DNA of 33,322 nt from Litoreibacter sp. (GCA_026710325.1 JAPORH010000203.1:1-33322), one strand, 5' to 3'; shown: positions 22,980 to 31,751, counted from the stretch's first letter. Notes: generated from the letters alone by a model not told the origin. Made by a program: numbers and translations.

Positions 22980-23333
22980 CTAGCTACCCCGATAGGTGCT
23001 CATCCCATGTGGGCTAAGCAGGAGCGGCACGTGGTAATGATCATCTTCCGACATTCCAAAACGGATCGGAACTTGATCCAGAAACAGGGTATCGCCCTCA
23101 ACTTGACCTGTAGCGCGCAGGTAATCACCCGCTTTGAAGATCAGCTCATAGACACCTGTTTTAAAATCACTTTCAGGCAGTATTGGCGTGTCCGTACGGC
23201 CATCTGCATTGGTCACCGTCTCCGCGATTTTGCGGTGTGAGTTGCCCGTGACGCGGTAGAGCATGATCGTGATGCCCTTCGCCGGGCACCCGCGGGCCGT
23301 ATCCAATACATGCGTTGTCAAAAACCCTGCCAT
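22980..23333 (-). CDS. uraH: 5-hydroxyisourate hydrolase
   Basis: This 117-residue transthyretin-like protein hydrolyses 5-hydroxyisourate to OHCU, the step after PuuD. The signature C-terminal tetrapeptide YRGS is present, along with the N-terminal LTTHVLDTARGCPA and H.HVPLLLSPHGMSTYRGS blocks carrying catalytic His and Arg. There is no signal peptide, so it acts in the cytoplasm. It is the first gene of the uraH-puuD-CIA30 unit and is divergent from allA, 74 bases away. Confidence 0.95.
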   Translation of the reverse strand: MAGFLTTHVLDTARGCPAKGITIMLYRVTGNSHRKIAETVTNADGRTDTPILPESDFKTGVYELIFKAGDYLRATGQVEGDTLFLDQVPIRFGMSEDDHYHVPLLLSPHGMSTYRGS

Positions 23334-23407
23334 TGCGCGCCCCTTTTGTCTTCGCAGCCGTGAGCCTAGAGTGCGCTACGAGCAATGAAAAGAGGAAGCG
23401 CGCGACA

Positions 23408-23896
23408 ATGACGACAGAGATCTTGGCGGTGCCACTCACGGCGGCGGAGTTCGCCCCTTTTGGCGATGTTTTGGACTGTGGCGGCGCGCCGGACAAGCTT
23501 ATCAATGCCGGGATGTGCGGTCGCTACCATGACCGCGCGCAGCTCGACTTCGAAGAGGGGGCCGCGGGGATCAGCTTGTTTAAAGCAACGCCGCGTGAGC
23601 TCCCCTATACGCTTGATCTGATGGAACGGCATCCGCTTGGCAGTCAGGCCTTTATTCCGATGTCAGAACATGGCTTCCTTGTTTGCGTGGCTCCAGATGA
23701 GAATGGCAAACCCGGCACCCCCCGTGCGTTCATGACCGCGCCCGGACAGGCGATAAACTTTCACAAGGGCACATGGCACGGCGTGCTCACACCGCTGCAC
23801 GCCCCTGGGCTATTTGCGGTGGTCGACCGAATTGGGGCCGGAGCAAACCTCGAGGAAGTCACACTCGACACACCCTATCTGATCCTCAGCCCTTAA
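23408..23896 (+). CDS. allA: Ureidoglycolate lyase
   Basis: The protein has 162 residues from ATG 23408 (AGAGGAAGCG upstream); the frame is open to 23315 without a ribosome site. It is AllA-like (cupin fold): PLTAAEFAPFGDVLD at the start, RAFMTAPGQAINFHKGTWHGVLTPL in the middle, and a Phe-Ala-Val-Val-Asp-Arg strand near the end. It splits ureidoglycolate into glyoxylate and urea, the last ureide step. It converges on the FAH-family gene with a four-base overlap. Confidence 0.93.
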   Translation: MTTEILAVPLTAAEFAPFGDVLDCGGAPDKLINAGMCGRYHDRAQLDFEEGAAGISLFKATPRELPYTLDLMERHPLGSQAFIPMSEHGFLVCVAPDENGKPGTPRAFMTAPGQAINFHKGTWHGVLTPLHAPGLFAVVDRIGAGANLEEVTLDTPYLILSP

Positions 23897-24582
23897 GGTG
23901 CAATTCGAAAATCAAGCTCGGGCAAGTTGCCTATTCCGGCACGCACCTGCGCACCCGGCGCCAAGGGCCCGACGCCAGCAGGTGTGCCGGTCATGATCAG
24001 ATCACCCGGTGCAAGTTCCACGAGCGACGAAAGATGCGCGATGCAATCCGCCACCGGCCAGATCATCTCTGATAGATCGGCGTCTTGCTTCATTGCGCCA
24101 TCCACCGACAACCAAATGCGGCCCGCATCTAAAGGTCCGGCGTCGGCCAATGGCACCAAAGCCGCCATCGGTGCAGAGCGGTCGAACCCCTTCGCCATGT
24201 CCCATGGACGGCCCTTTGCCTTCGCATCTGCTTGTAAATCACGCCGCGTCAAATCGACGCCGACGCACGCGCCCCAAATGTGAGACAGCGCCGCCTCGGC
24301 GGCGATACCAGAGCCGCCGCGCCCAATTGCCACGACCAGCTCCACCTCATGGTGCAAATCAGCCGTCGCTTGCGGGTATGGAAGCTCTGCCCCGCTTTCC
24401 ACCACGGCATCTGCGGGCTTGTCGAAAAAGAAGGGGGGCTCACGCAGATCGTTTCCCATCTCCCGCACATGAGCTGCGTAGTTGCGTCCGACGCAGAAGA
24501 CCCGGCGCAGCGGGAACCGCTCAGCGCGCCCGGAAATGGGCAACGAGGGTAATGGTGGCGGGTCGATCACATAATCCGACAT
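23893..24582 (-). CDS. Fumarylacetoacetate hydrolase (FAH)-family protein
   Basis: This 229-residue protein has the FAH fold. FCVGRNYAAHVREMG is the N-terminal signature; HHEVELVVAIG supplies metal-binding glutamates, CVGVDLTRRDLQ an Asp, and KGFDRSAP the Lys. GDLIMTGTPAGVGPL is the classic C-terminal block. Members are metal-dependent hydrolases, isomerases or decarboxylases of 2-oxo acids (fumarylpyruvate, acylpyruvate, oxaloacetate). Placement in the purine cluster could mean handling of an oxo acid from glyoxylate metabolism; the exact substrate is unknown. Confidence 0.9.
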   Translation of the reverse strand: MSDYVIDPPPLPSLPISGRAERFPLRRVFCVGRNYAAHVREMGNDLREPPFFFDKPADAVVESGAELPYPQATADLHHEVELVVAIGRGGSGIAAEAALSHIWGACVGVDLTRRDLQADAKAKGRPWDMAKGFDRSAPMAALVPLADAGPLDAGRIWLSVDGAMKQDADLSEMIWPVADCIAHLSSLVELAPGDLIMTGTPAGVGPLAPGAQVRAGIGNLPELDFRIAP

Positions 24583-24618
24583 GATTTACGTCCTGTTTAC
24601 GAGCATGGTAATTGTGTT

Positions 24619-24624
24619 TTGACA
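24619..24624 (+). promoter_or_regulatory. Possible -35 (TTGACA) before the first DUF4329 gene
   Basis: A perfect TTGACA lies 33 bases before ATG 24658. The -10 at correct spacing is poor (near CTAGAC/TAGACC), so the promoter is only tentative. Confidence 0.3.
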
Positions 24625-24657
24625 GGGGTGGGCCGCGCCGCCTAGACCAAAAGCGAA

Positions 24658-25215
24658 ATGTACACGTCACGCCCATCCTACGCTCAAACGCTTGGCATAG
24701 CCGCCATTTTTGCGCTTGGCAGCACGCCTGTACTGGCCGCGGATGCCGATCTTATCGCGGCGGCGCGCAGCACATTGGCGAGCGTTCAGGACAACTCATT
24801 CGATGCGGATCGCGAATATTGCGGCATGCTTGGGCGCAACCCGCAAGGCAATATCGTGGCGACACGGCCACGCAAGGGGCGCGAAGATAGCTGTCAGCCG
24901 CGATCCTTCTACAGTGATGATATCGAAACGCTGGCCTCGTTTCACACCCATGGCAGCCACCACCTTGAGGCCGATGCGGAGGTGCCATCCTCCGACGACT
25001 TCCTCGCAGATGAGGCGGAAGGCGTTATTGGTTTCGTCTCAACCCCCGGCGGCAGATTCTGGATTATCGAGCCTGAACTGAATCGCGTCCGCCAGATTTG
25101 TGGCCGTGATTGCCTTCCGAAAGACCCGGATTATGAACCCGTTTCCGAAGGCCGGGTGCGTGTCGAATATACACTAGAGCAGCTGCTTGACCGTGAGGCA
25201 GGTATTGACGACTAA
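24658..25215 (+). CDS. Secreted DUF4329 protein with JAMM-like motif, copy 1
   Basis: This 185-residue protein has a signal peptide (cut near PVLAADA, residue 28). The core has REYCGMLG, then SFHTHGSHH...VPSSDDF: a His-x-His followed by Ser...Asp as in JAMM/MPN metallopeptidases, with the Glu of REYCG as possible catalytic acid. GFVSTPGGRFWII and RQICGRDCLPKDP follow, with paired cysteines that suit an oxidising compartment. DUF4329 domains often occur as toxins or processing domains in larger proteins; here the domain stands alone and is exported. It has a paralogue immediately downstream. Confidence 0.75.
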   Translation: MYTSRPSYAQTLGIAAIFALGSTPVLAADADLIAAARSTLASVQDNSFDADREYCGMLGRNPQGNIVATRPRKGREDSCQPRSFYSDDIETLASFHTHGSHHLEADAEVPSSDDFLADEAEGVIGFVSTPGGRFWIIEPELNRVRQICGRDCLPKDPDYEPVSEGRVRVEYTLEQLLDREAGIDD

Positions 25216-25263
25216 GCAGGAATGTTCATCTATAAGGGCGGGGATATTGGGAGCAGCCGTTCT

Positions 25264-25851
25264 ATGAAGACTGCCGCAGCTTGCGCAACACTCGGTTTTT
25301 TTGCCGCTATCGGGCCCTGTCAGGCCGCGAGCGCAGCACTCGTTGAAAAAGCGAAAATGGCTCTGGCATCAATCCAGAATGCATCTTTTGTGGCAGATCG
25401 CGAGTATTGCGGGATGATCGGACTTACAGAGGCCAATGAGTTTATCGTTTCACCGGCACGCCGTGGCCGGACATCGGGCTGTGATCACCGGGGGTTTGCT
25501 GACCCGAGCATAACGCCGGTCGCCTCATACCACACGCATGGCGCTTTCCATCCGCTCTATGACAGTGAAGTGCCTTCCGTCGACGATATCGACATGGATT
25601 ATCACAATAAGGTGTTCGGATTTGTGGCAACGCCGGGCGGCCGCTTTTGGCTCGTCGACTATCGTTACCGCTCCGTGCATCAGCTCTGTGGGGTCGGTTG
25701 CCTGCCGCAAGACCCAACTTTTAAAGAGCATATGGCCGGTGAAATACCAGAGCATATGAGCCGACGCGAAATCGCAGCGCGCAAGAAAACCGGTGGCGCA
25801 AGAGAGCTCCGCGCGCGGATGCTAGCTGAGAACGGTTCGCAAGAAGATTGA
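25264..25851 (+). CDS. Secreted DUF4329 protein with JAMM-like motif, copy 2
   Basis: The protein has 195 residues from ATG 25264, chosen because it begins directly with a signal peptide (MKTAAACATLGFFAAIGPCQA) and GGGAG lies upstream; an ATG at 25222 would put a polar stretch before it. It shares REYCGMIG, SYHTHGAFH..Y.SEVPSVDD, GFVATPGGRFWLV and HQLCGVGCLPQDP with copy 1, so the pair is a tandem duplication. It has a longer basic C-terminal tail (SRREIAARKKTGGARELRARM). Its stop codon overlaps the -35 of the sit promoter. Confidence 0.75.
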   Translation: MKTAAACATLGFFAAIGPCQAASAALVEKAKMALASIQNASFVADREYCGMIGLTEANEFIVSPARRGRTSGCDHRGFADPSITPVASYHTHGAFHPLYDSEVPSVDDIDMDYHNKVFGFVATPGGRFWLVDYRYRSVHQLCGVGCLPQDPTFKEHMAGEIPEHMSRREIAARKKTGGARELRARMLAENGSQED

Positions 25852-25877
25852 CTTATTGAGAATCATTCGCATATAGA
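25848..25877 (+). promoter_or_regulatory. Sigma-70 promoter of the sit operon
   Basis: TTGACT (25848-25853) and TATAGA (25872-25877) are separated by 18 bases. The transcript would start near 25884, 22 bases before the sitA ATG. The -35 overlaps the stop of the upstream DUF4329 gene. Confidence 0.6.
25857..25871. promoter_or_regulatory. Fur-family operator (7-1-7 box) in the sit promoter
   Basis: TGAGAATCATTCGCA is an inverted repeat centred on C25864 with one unpaired position. It matches 12 of 15 positions of the Fur-family 7-1-7 consensus TGATAATnATTATCA, counting the free centre. It lies between the -35 and -10, where a bound repressor would block polymerase. In alphaproteobacteria the Fur homologue Mur represses sitABCD with manganese, so Mur or Fur is the likely protein. 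Confidence 0.65.
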
Positions 25878-25905
25878 AGATCAGGTTTAACTCTGAGGCT
25901 AATCT

Positions 25906-26793
25906 ATGCGTAATTCTGTTTTTGCCATCCTGTTGGCCCCAATCATGGCCCTCACCACCCCGGCTTTAGCCGAGGACAAATTCAAAGCTGTCACCACTTT
26001 CACGGTCATTGCCGATATGGCCCGCAATGTGGCCGGCGATGTCGCTGTGGTTGAAAGCATCACCCGCCCCGGCGCGGAAATTCACAACTACTCCCCCACG
26101 CCCCGCGACATTCTCAAGGCGCAAGACGCGGACCTGATCCTGTGGAACGGGCTCAACCTGGAACTTTGGTTCGAGCAGTTCTTCCGCAACCTTTCAGACG
26201 TGCCATCTGCCGTCGTGACCGATGGGGTAGAGCCGATGAGCATCACCCAAGGCCCCTATAACGGCAAACCCAACCCGCATGCCTGGATGTCGGTCGATGC
26301 GGCGGTGATCTATGTTGACAATATCGTTGCAGCTTTCGTCGAAAATGACCCCGACAATGCTGACACCTACAAGGCAAATGGGGAGGCTTATAAAGCCGAA
26401 ATTCTGAGCGTTATCGGACCTTTGCGCGATCAAATTCAAGCTGTGCCCGAAGCGGATCGCTGGCTGGTAACATCCGAAGGGGCTTTCTCGTACCTCGCCC
26501 GCGATCTGGGCCTGTCTGAGCTCTATATCTGGCCGATCAACGCTGACCAGCAAGGCACGCCCAGCCAAGTGCGCGCGGTGATCGACACGGTGCGAGAGAA
26601 CAATATCCCGGTCGTCTTCTCCGAATCCACCATCTCACCTGAGCCCGCCCAGCAAATCGCGCGCGAAACCGGCGCGAAATACGGCGGTGCGCTCTATGTC
26701 GACAGCTTGAGCGAGGCAGACGGCCCAGTGCCAACTTACCTGGACCTGCTGCGCGAAACGACCTCTATCATCGCAACGGGTTTGACTAAGTGA
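25906..26793 (+). CDS. sitA: Mn/Fe ABC transporter, substrate-binding protein
   Basis: This 295-residue cluster A-I periplasmic metal-binding protein has a signal peptide (to ALA, about 22). Metal ligands are visible as His in [13 protein letters not shown], His in NPHAWMS, Glu in [12 protein letters not shown] and Asp in LYVDSLS. The H-H-E-D set and the lack of a His-rich loop point to Mn/Fe (SitA/MntA/PsaA type) rather than the ZnuA zinc type. It heads sitABCD; the stop overlaps the start of sitB. Confidence 0.92.
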   Translation: MRNSVFAILLAPIMALTTPALAEDKFKAVTTFTVIADMARNVAGDVAVVESITRPGAEIHNYSPTPRDILKAQDADLILWNGLNLELWFEQFFRNLSDVPSAVVTDGVEPMSITQGPYNGKPNPHAWMSVDAAVIYVDNIVAAFVENDPDNADTYKANGEAYKAEILSVIGPLRDQIQAVPEADRWLVTSEGAFSYLARDLGLSELYIWPINADQQGTPSQVRAVIDTVRENNIPVVFSESTISPEPAQQIARETGAKYGGALYVDSLSEADGPVPTYLDLLRETTSIIATGLTK

Positions 26794-27677
26794 TGCTGGA
26801 CGCAACCTCTGGCGGGCTTTCCGCCAAAGGCATAACTGTCACCTATCGCAACGGGCATACCGCACTTACGGATGCCAGTTTCGAACTGCCCACCGGGACC
26901 ATTGCGGCTCTGGTGGGCGTCAACGGCTCTGGCAAATCGACGCTCTTCAAGGCGATCATGGGCTTTGTACCGACCGCATCCGGCGAGATCTCGGTCCTAG
27001 GCGGCACTGTCAAAGATGCGTTGAAAAGCAATGTGGTAGCCTACGTCCCTCAAGCGGAGGAGGTCGACTGGTCCTTCCCCGTCCTCGTTGAAGATGTCGT
27101 GATGATGGGCCGCTACGGCCATATGGGTTTTCTGCGCATCCCTAAGCCCGCCGATCACCGCGCGGTCGAGGACGCGTTGGAGCGTGTCGGCATGTCCGGC
27201 TACCGCAAGCGTCAGATCGGGGAACTGTCGGGCGGGCAAAAGAAACGCGTCTTCCTCGCCCGAGCCCTTGCGCAAGACAGCAAGGTGATCCTGCTTGATG
27301 AGCCTTTCACCGGGGTCGATGTGCAGACAGAGGATGAAATCATCGCCCTTCTTCGTGACATGCGCGACGAGGGGCGGGTCATGCTCGTCTCCACGCACAA
27401 CCTCGGCTCTGTCCCTGAGTTCTGCGACCGCACAATTCTGATCAAGGGCACCGTATTGGATTACGGGCCAACGGAAGAGATCTTCACGTCCAAAAACCTC
27501 GAACGCGCCTTTGGCGGCGTGCTCAGGCATTTCGTCATGCAAGGCGCCGATCTGCATGAGGATGACGAAGACACGCGCCGCCTGACCGTCATCTCCGACG
27601 ATGAACGGCCGTTCGTGATCTACGAAGACCATGACGAGAAAGACGAAAAGGAGCGCGAGGATGGACGCGCTTCTTGA
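26793..27677 (+). CDS. sitB: Mn/Fe ABC transporter, ATP-binding protein
   Basis: The protein has 294 residues from ATG 26793 (GTG 26790 is also possible). Walker [11 protein letters not shown]-loop [14 protein letters not shown], signature LSGGQKKR, Walker [13 protein letters not shown] and switch His in VSTHN are all intact. After about residue 250 there is a charged acidic tail (HEDDEDTRR...[13 protein letters not shown]), longer than in most family members. The end of this tail overlaps the sitC start by 17 bases. Confidence 0.93.
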   Translation: MLDATSGGLSAKGITVTYRNGHTALTDASFELPTGTIAALVGVNGSGKSTLFKAIMGFVPTASGEISVLGGTVKDALKSNVVAYVPQAEEVDWSFPVLVEDVVMMGRYGHMGFLRIPKPADHRAVEDALERVGMSGYRKRQIGELSGGQKKRVFLARALAQDSKVILLDEPFTGVDVQTEDEIIALLRDMRDEGRVMLVSTHNLGSVPEFCDRTILIKGTVLDYGPTEEIFTSKNLERAFGGVLRHFVMQGADLHEDDEDTRRLTVISDDERPFVIYEDHDEKDEKEREDGRAS

Positions 27678-28506
27678 GCCTTTCACCTATAGCTACATGC
27701 TCAACGCCATGTGGGTTTCTGCCCTGGTCGGTGGGGTCTGCGCCTTTCTGTCAGCCTATCTGATGCTCAAAGGCTGGTCGCTTATTGGCGACGCGCTCAG
27801 CCATTCCATCGTGCCGGGCGTCGCAGGTGCCTACCTTCTGGGCCTGCCCTTCGCGCTTGGGGCCTTTCTTGCGGGCGGGCTGGCGGGTGCGACGATGCTT
27901 TTTCTCAATCAGCGCACGGGGCTGAAAGAGGACGCAATTATCGGGCTCATCTTCACCTCTTTCTTCGGGCTCGGGCTGTTCATGGTCTCCCTCTCGCCCG
28001 CCGCAGTCGATGTGCAAACCATCATCCTTGGCAACATCCTTGCCATCTCCCCCACCGATATTCTGCAGCTGGCGATCATCGGCTTCGTCTCCCTCGCCAT
28101 CCTGCTCGCCAAATGGAAGGACTTGATGGTGGTGTTTTTCGATGAAAGCCATGCACGCTCCATAGGGTTGAACCCCGACCGCCTGAAGCTGATGTTTTTC
28201 ATCCTTCTCTCGGCCAGCACCGTGGCTGCCTTGCAAACAGTCGGTGCGTTTCTGGTCATCGCTATGGTCGTCACTCCCGGCGCCACTGCCTATCTGCTCA
28301 CGGACCGCTTCCCGCGCCTGCTGGTCGTGTCTGTCAGCATCGGCGCACTCACCGCATTTTTCGGCGCTTATATCAGCTATTTTCTCGACGGGGCGACGGG
28401 CGGCGTGATCGTCTGTCTGCAAGCGCTGGTCTTTGGATTGGCCTTCTTTTTTGCGCCAAAGCACGGGATGTTGGCCTCCCGCGCCCGCGCGAAGGGGGCC
28501 GTATGA
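27661..28506 (+). CDS. sitC: Mn/Fe ABC transporter, permease 1
   Basis: The protein has 281 residues from ATG 27661, placed inside the sitB end with a GGAGCGCGAGG-type site upstream. It is an ABC-3 family permease with about eight helices: [20 protein letters not shown] (signature near residue 35-55), [21 protein letters not shown], and [27 protein letters not shown]. It partners SitD. The stop overlaps sitD by four bases (ATGA). Confidence 0.93.
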   Translation: MDALLEPFTYSYMLNAMWVSALVGGVCAFLSAYLMLKGWSLIGDALSHSIVPGVAGAYLLGLPFALGAFLAGGLAGATMLFLNQRTGLKEDAIIGLIFTSFFGLGLFMVSLSPAAVDVQTIILGNILAISPTDILQLAIIGFVSLAILLAKWKDLMVVFFDESHARSIGLNPDRLKLMFFILLSASTVAALQTVGAFLVIAMVVTPGATAYLLTDRFPRLLVVSVSIGALTAFFGAYISYFLDGATGGVIVCLQALVFGLAFFFAPKHGMLASRARAKGAV

Positions 28507-29417
28507 TGGACGAGCTGCTGCTGCCCTTCCAATTCCCCTTCCTGCAGAACGCGTTCCTAATCACGGTGATGCTGTCCGTGCCTGCCGCGATCCTATCCTG
28601 CTTTCTGGTGCTCAAAGGCTGGTCGCTCATGGGCGACGCAATCTCCCACGCGGTCTTCCCCGGCATCGTAATCGCCTATGTCATCGGCATTCCCGTCATT
28701 ATCGGGGCTTTCGTCGCCGGCATGACCTGCGCAATCCTGACGGGCTATATCGACGAAAACACCCGGGTTAAGCGCGACACCGTCATGGGCGTGGTTTTCT
28801 CCGCTATGTTTGGCATCGGCCTCGTGCTCTACACCAAGGTCGAGCCGGGTGTGCATCTCGAGCATCTGCTCTTCGGCAATATGCTGGGCGTGAGCCCCTT
28901 TGACATGTGGCAGACCGGAATCATTGCTGTCTGCGTTACGCTTGGGCTGGCCTTCTTCTGGCGCGATCTGCTGCTTCATGCATTTGACGAACAACAGGCC
29001 CGCGCCTTGGGCCTTAACGTTCAAATGCTCCATTTCGGGCTGCTCGCCGTGATCTCGCTCACCGTGGTCGCAGCTCTAAAGGCCGTCGGCATCATCCTCG
29101 CCATCGCGTTCCTCATTTGCCCCGGCGCCGTCGCCTTCCTGGTAACCCGCCGCTTTGGACAGATGATTTTTGTGGCGATCGGCGTGGCGGTCTTCTCCAG
29201 CGTGGCCGGCATCTACGCCTCGGTCTTTATCGACAGCGCCCCCGCTCCAACAATCGTTTTGATCATGAGTGCGCTTTTCGTTGCGGCCTTCGCCAATAGC
29301 ATCAGGCGCAATCGGGCGGCCGAAACCAAACGTCCTTTCGAAACTCTGAAGGCAGCCCCGGACCGCGGGCGTCGGGCTGAAAGCCCCCGCCCAGGGGGGC
29401 GGTCGGGGGCTGCCTGA
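28503..29417 (+). CDS. sitD: Mn/Fe ABC transporter, permease 2
   Basis: This 304-residue ABC-3 family permease is paralogous to SitC (LKGWSLMGDAISHAVFPGIV, TRVKRDTVMGVVFSAMFGIGL, ALKAVGIILAIAFLICPGAVAFL). About 265 residues carry the helices. The last 21 residues (from codon 284: AAPDRGRRAESPRP..., ending SGAA) are encoded by an inverted-repeat element and are hydrophilic, unlike the rest of the protein. They look like a late addition to the C-terminus. Confidence 0.92.
   Translation: MMDELLLPFQFPFLQNAFLITVMLSVPAAILSCFLVLKGWSLMGDAISHAVFPGIVIAYVIGIPVIIGAFVAGMTCAILTGYIDENTRVKRDTVMGVVFSAMFGIGLVLYTKVEPGVHLEHLLFGNMLGVSPFDMWQTGIIAVCVTLGLAFFWRDLLLHAFDEQQARALGLNVQMLHFGLLAVISLTVVAALKAVGIILAIAFLICPGAVAFLVTRRFGQMIFVAIGVAVFSSVAGIYASVFIDSAPAPTIVLIMSALFVAAFANSIRRNRAAETKRPFETLKAAPDRGRRAESPRPGGRSGAA
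29351..29416. repeat. REP-like inverted repeat forming the 3' end of sitD
   Basis: GGCAGCCCCGGACCGC (29351-29366) pairs with GCGGTCGGGGGCTGCC (29399-29414) with one mismatch. Between them a smaller hairpin forms from GGGCGTCGGGCT and AGCCCCCGCCC around GAA. The whole folds into a long GC-rich structure. It resembles mobile REP-type elements found near gene ends in Rhodobacterales; that family match is from memory. Confidence 0.6.
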
Positions 29418-29431
29418 TGGTACCCATCAGG
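29413..29431 (+). terminator. Perfect hairpin over the sitD stop codon
   Basis: CCTGATGG (29413-29420) and CCATCAGG (29424-29431) have a TAC loop, and the TGA stop lies in the left arm. No U-run follows. Together with the preceding repeat it probably protects or ends the sit transcript ahead of the allantoinase gene. Confidence 0.45.
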
Positions 29432-29502
29432 CCGAGCCTTAAAGCCCGGCGAGACGCGACACCCCCTTGGCGCGCGCCGCCCTTTCGCCTATCCCTTCCC
29501 CC

Positions 29503-30912
29503 ATGAACAGATACCCCCGTGATATGCGCGGCTACGGCGCCAATCCTCCCGACCCCGCCTGGCCAAATGGCGCAAAGATCGCCGTCCAGATCGTCCTCAA
29601 CTATGAGGAAGGTGGCGAGAACAATATCCTGCATGGCGACAAAGCGTCAGAGGCTTTCCTGTCTGAGATCGTAGGTGCCAGCGCCTGGGACGCACAGCGC
29701 CACTGGAACATGGAATCAATTTACGAATACGGCGCGCGGGCCGGGTTCTGGCGGCTCCACCGGCTGCTCAAAGACCTGCCGATCACCGTTTACGGCGTCG
29801 CCACCGCCCTCGCCCGATCCCCCGAACAGGTGGCGGCGATGAAAGACGCGGGGTGGGAGATCGCAAGCCATGGGCTCAAATGGATCGAATATAAAGACTT
29901 CTCTGAAGACGAAGAACGCGACCATCTTCGACAAGCCATCAAGCTTCACACCGAAGTGGTCGGCCAACGCCCGCGCGGCTGGTACACAGGTCGATGTTCC
30001 GAAAACACACTGCGCCTTGTCGCGGAAGAAGGCGGGTTCGACTACTGCGCCGACAGCTACGCCGACGACCTGCCCTATTACGCGCGGTTTGACGGGCGCG
30101 ACCAGCTGGTGGTGCCTTACACGCTCGATTGCAACGATATGCGTTTTGCAACGCCGCAGGGTTTCAACTCCGGCGACCAGTTCGAAGCCTACCTGCGCGA
30201 CACGTTCGATGCGCTCTATGCTGAAGGGGAAGATGGAGCCGCCAAGATGATGTCCATCGGGCTTCACTGCCGTCTGGTCGGCCGTCCTGGTCGCGTGCAA
30301 GCCTTGAGACGTTTCATCGAGTACGCGAACTCCCATGACGGGGTCTGGTTCGCGACACGCGAACAAATCGCGCAGCATTGGCTCAAGGAGCATCCTCCCG
30401 CGCCCCAAACCCGGCCCTCGCTGATGGATGAAGAGACCTTCATCCGCACCTATGGCGGCGTCTTTGAGCATTCCCCGTGGGTCGCGGGCGACGCCTGGAA
30501 GCTGGAACTGGGCCCCGCCCATGACAGCGCCAAGGGCTTGCATGGCGCGCTGACCCGCGCCTTCCGCGCAGCCCCCGCGCCGCGTCGCCTAGAGGTGCTA
30601 GACGCGCATCCCGACCTCGCAGGCAGGCTCGCCGCCGCCAAGCGCCTGACAGTTGAAAGCACGTCTGAGCAGGCCTCCGCCGGGCTCGACGCGTTGTCGG
30701 ACGAAGAGCGGGCGGCCTTCACAAAACTCAATGAAGACTACACGCTCAAACACGGATTTCCCTTCATTATTGCGGTGCGTGATCATGACAAGCCGTCCAT
30801 CTTGGCAAGCTTTGAACGCCGCCTGCAAAACACCAGCGAGGCCGAGTTCGAGGAAGCCTGCCGCCAAGTTGAACGCATCGCCGAGCTACGTTTAGAGGAC
30901 ATGTTCAAATGA
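29503..30912 (+). CDS. puuE: Allantoinase (PuuE) fused to OHCU decarboxylase (UraD)
   Basis: The protein has 469 residues from ATG 29503; the frame is open slightly upstream without better support. Residues 1-300 are the polysaccharide-deacetylase-type allantoinase PuuE (NYEEGGE, WEIASHGLKWIEYKDF, GWYTGRCSENTL, GLHCRLVGRPGR), which hydrolyses allantoin to allantoate without the metallo-amidohydrolase fold. Residues about 310-469 are OHCU decarboxylase (ETFIRTYGGVFEHSPW, LDAHPDLAG with catalytic His, LNEDYTLKHGFPFIIAV, RRLQN), which makes S-allantoin. One chain thus does two consecutive steps after UraH. It overlaps allE by four bases. Confidence 0.93.
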   Translation: MNRYPRDMRGYGANPPDPAWPNGAKIAVQIVLNYEEGGENNILHGDKASEAFLSEIVGASAWDAQRHWNMESIYEYGARAGFWRLHRLLKDLPITVYGVATALARSPEQVAAMKDAGWEIASHGLKWIEYKDFSEDEERDHLRQAIKLHTEVVGQRPRGWYTGRCSENTLRLVAEEGGFDYCADSYADDLPYYARFDGRDQLVVPYTLDCNDMRFATPQGFNSGDQFEAYLRDTFDALYAEGEDGAAKMMSIGLHCRLVGRPGRVQALRRFIEYANSHDGVWFATREQIAQHWLKEHPPAPQTRPSLMDEETFIRTYGGVFEHSPWVAGDAWKLELGPAHDSAKGLHGALTRAFRAAPAPRRLEVLDAHPDLAGRLAAAKRLTVESTSEQASAGLDALSDEERAAFTKLNEDYTLKHGFPFIIAVRDHDKPSILASFERRLQNTSEAEFEEACRQVERIAELRLEDMFK

Positions 30913-31751
30913 ACGACCCCGTAGAGGCCACGCGCACCTATTATGCACCACGCGGCGGCATGCCCAACCCGAAGACCCGCGCGCATGATCGTTCGGTCTT
31001 CACCAACGCCTATGCGGTGATCCCGCGCGGAGTGATGTCGAATATCGTGGCCTCTTTCCTGCCTGGCTGGATCGGCTGCCGCGCTTGGATCCTCGCACGC
31101 CCCATGACCGGCTTTGCTGAGACCTTCGCTCAATATCTGATCGAAATGATGCCGGGCGGTCTCTCCGACAAGCCGGAGCCCGACCCGAATGCCGAAGCGG
31201 TACTCTTTGGGTTGCGCGGCGACATGGCGCTGGAAATTGACGATCAAACCTACATTTTCCGCCCCGGTAGCTACGCCTATATCGCGCCAGGCACGGATTG
31301 GCGCATCATCAACCGCCATGAAGGGCGCTCCAACTTCATGTGGGTGCGCAAAAATTATGAATGGCTCGATGGCGTGCCCGCGCCTGAAAGCTTCGTCACC
31401 CATGATGATGACGTCCCGCTCAGCTACATGACGGAGGAGGACCGCAACTGGGCCACCACCCGTTTCGTCGATCCCGGCGACATGCGGCATGACATGCATG
31501 TCAACATTGTCACCTTCCTGCCAGGCGGCAACATCCCCTTTGCCGAAACCCATGTGATGGAGCACGGGCTTTATGTTTTGCAGGGGCGCGGGGTGTATTA
31601 CCTCAACGAAGATTGGGTCGAGGTCGAGGAAGGCGACTTCATGTGGCTGCGCGCTTTCTGCCCACAAGCCTGCTACGCCTCCGGCAAAGAGCCATTCCGC
31701 TATCTCCTCTACAAAGACGTCAATCGGCACCCGAAACTTCGGCTCGACTGA
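30909..31751 (+). CDS. allE: (S)-ureidoglycine aminohydrolase
   Basis: This 280-residue bicupin of the AllE/YlbA family converts S-ureidoglycine to S-ureidoglycolate and ammonia, feeding AllA. The start (YYAPRGGMPNP, NAYAVIPRGVMSNIV) is typical. The C-terminal cupin carries the manganese-binding set in PFAETHVMEHGLYVLQG and the partner His/Gln region at AFCPQACYASG. It is coupled to puuE by an ATGA overlap. Allantoate amidohydrolase (allC), needed between the two, is not present in the window. Confidence 0.93.
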   Translation: MNDPVEATRTYYAPRGGMPNPKTRAHDRSVFTNAYAVIPRGVMSNIVASFLPGWIGCRAWILARPMTGFAETFAQYLIEMMPGGLSDKPEPDPNAEAVLFGLRGDMALEIDDQTYIFRPGSYAYIAPGTDWRIINRHEGRSNFMWVRKNYEWLDGVPAPESFVTHDDDVPLSYMTEEDRNWATTRFVDPGDMRHDMHVNIVTFLPGGNIPFAETHVMEHGLYVLQGRGVYYLNEDWVEVEEGDFMWLRAFCPQACYASGKEPFRYLLYKDVNRHPKLRLD

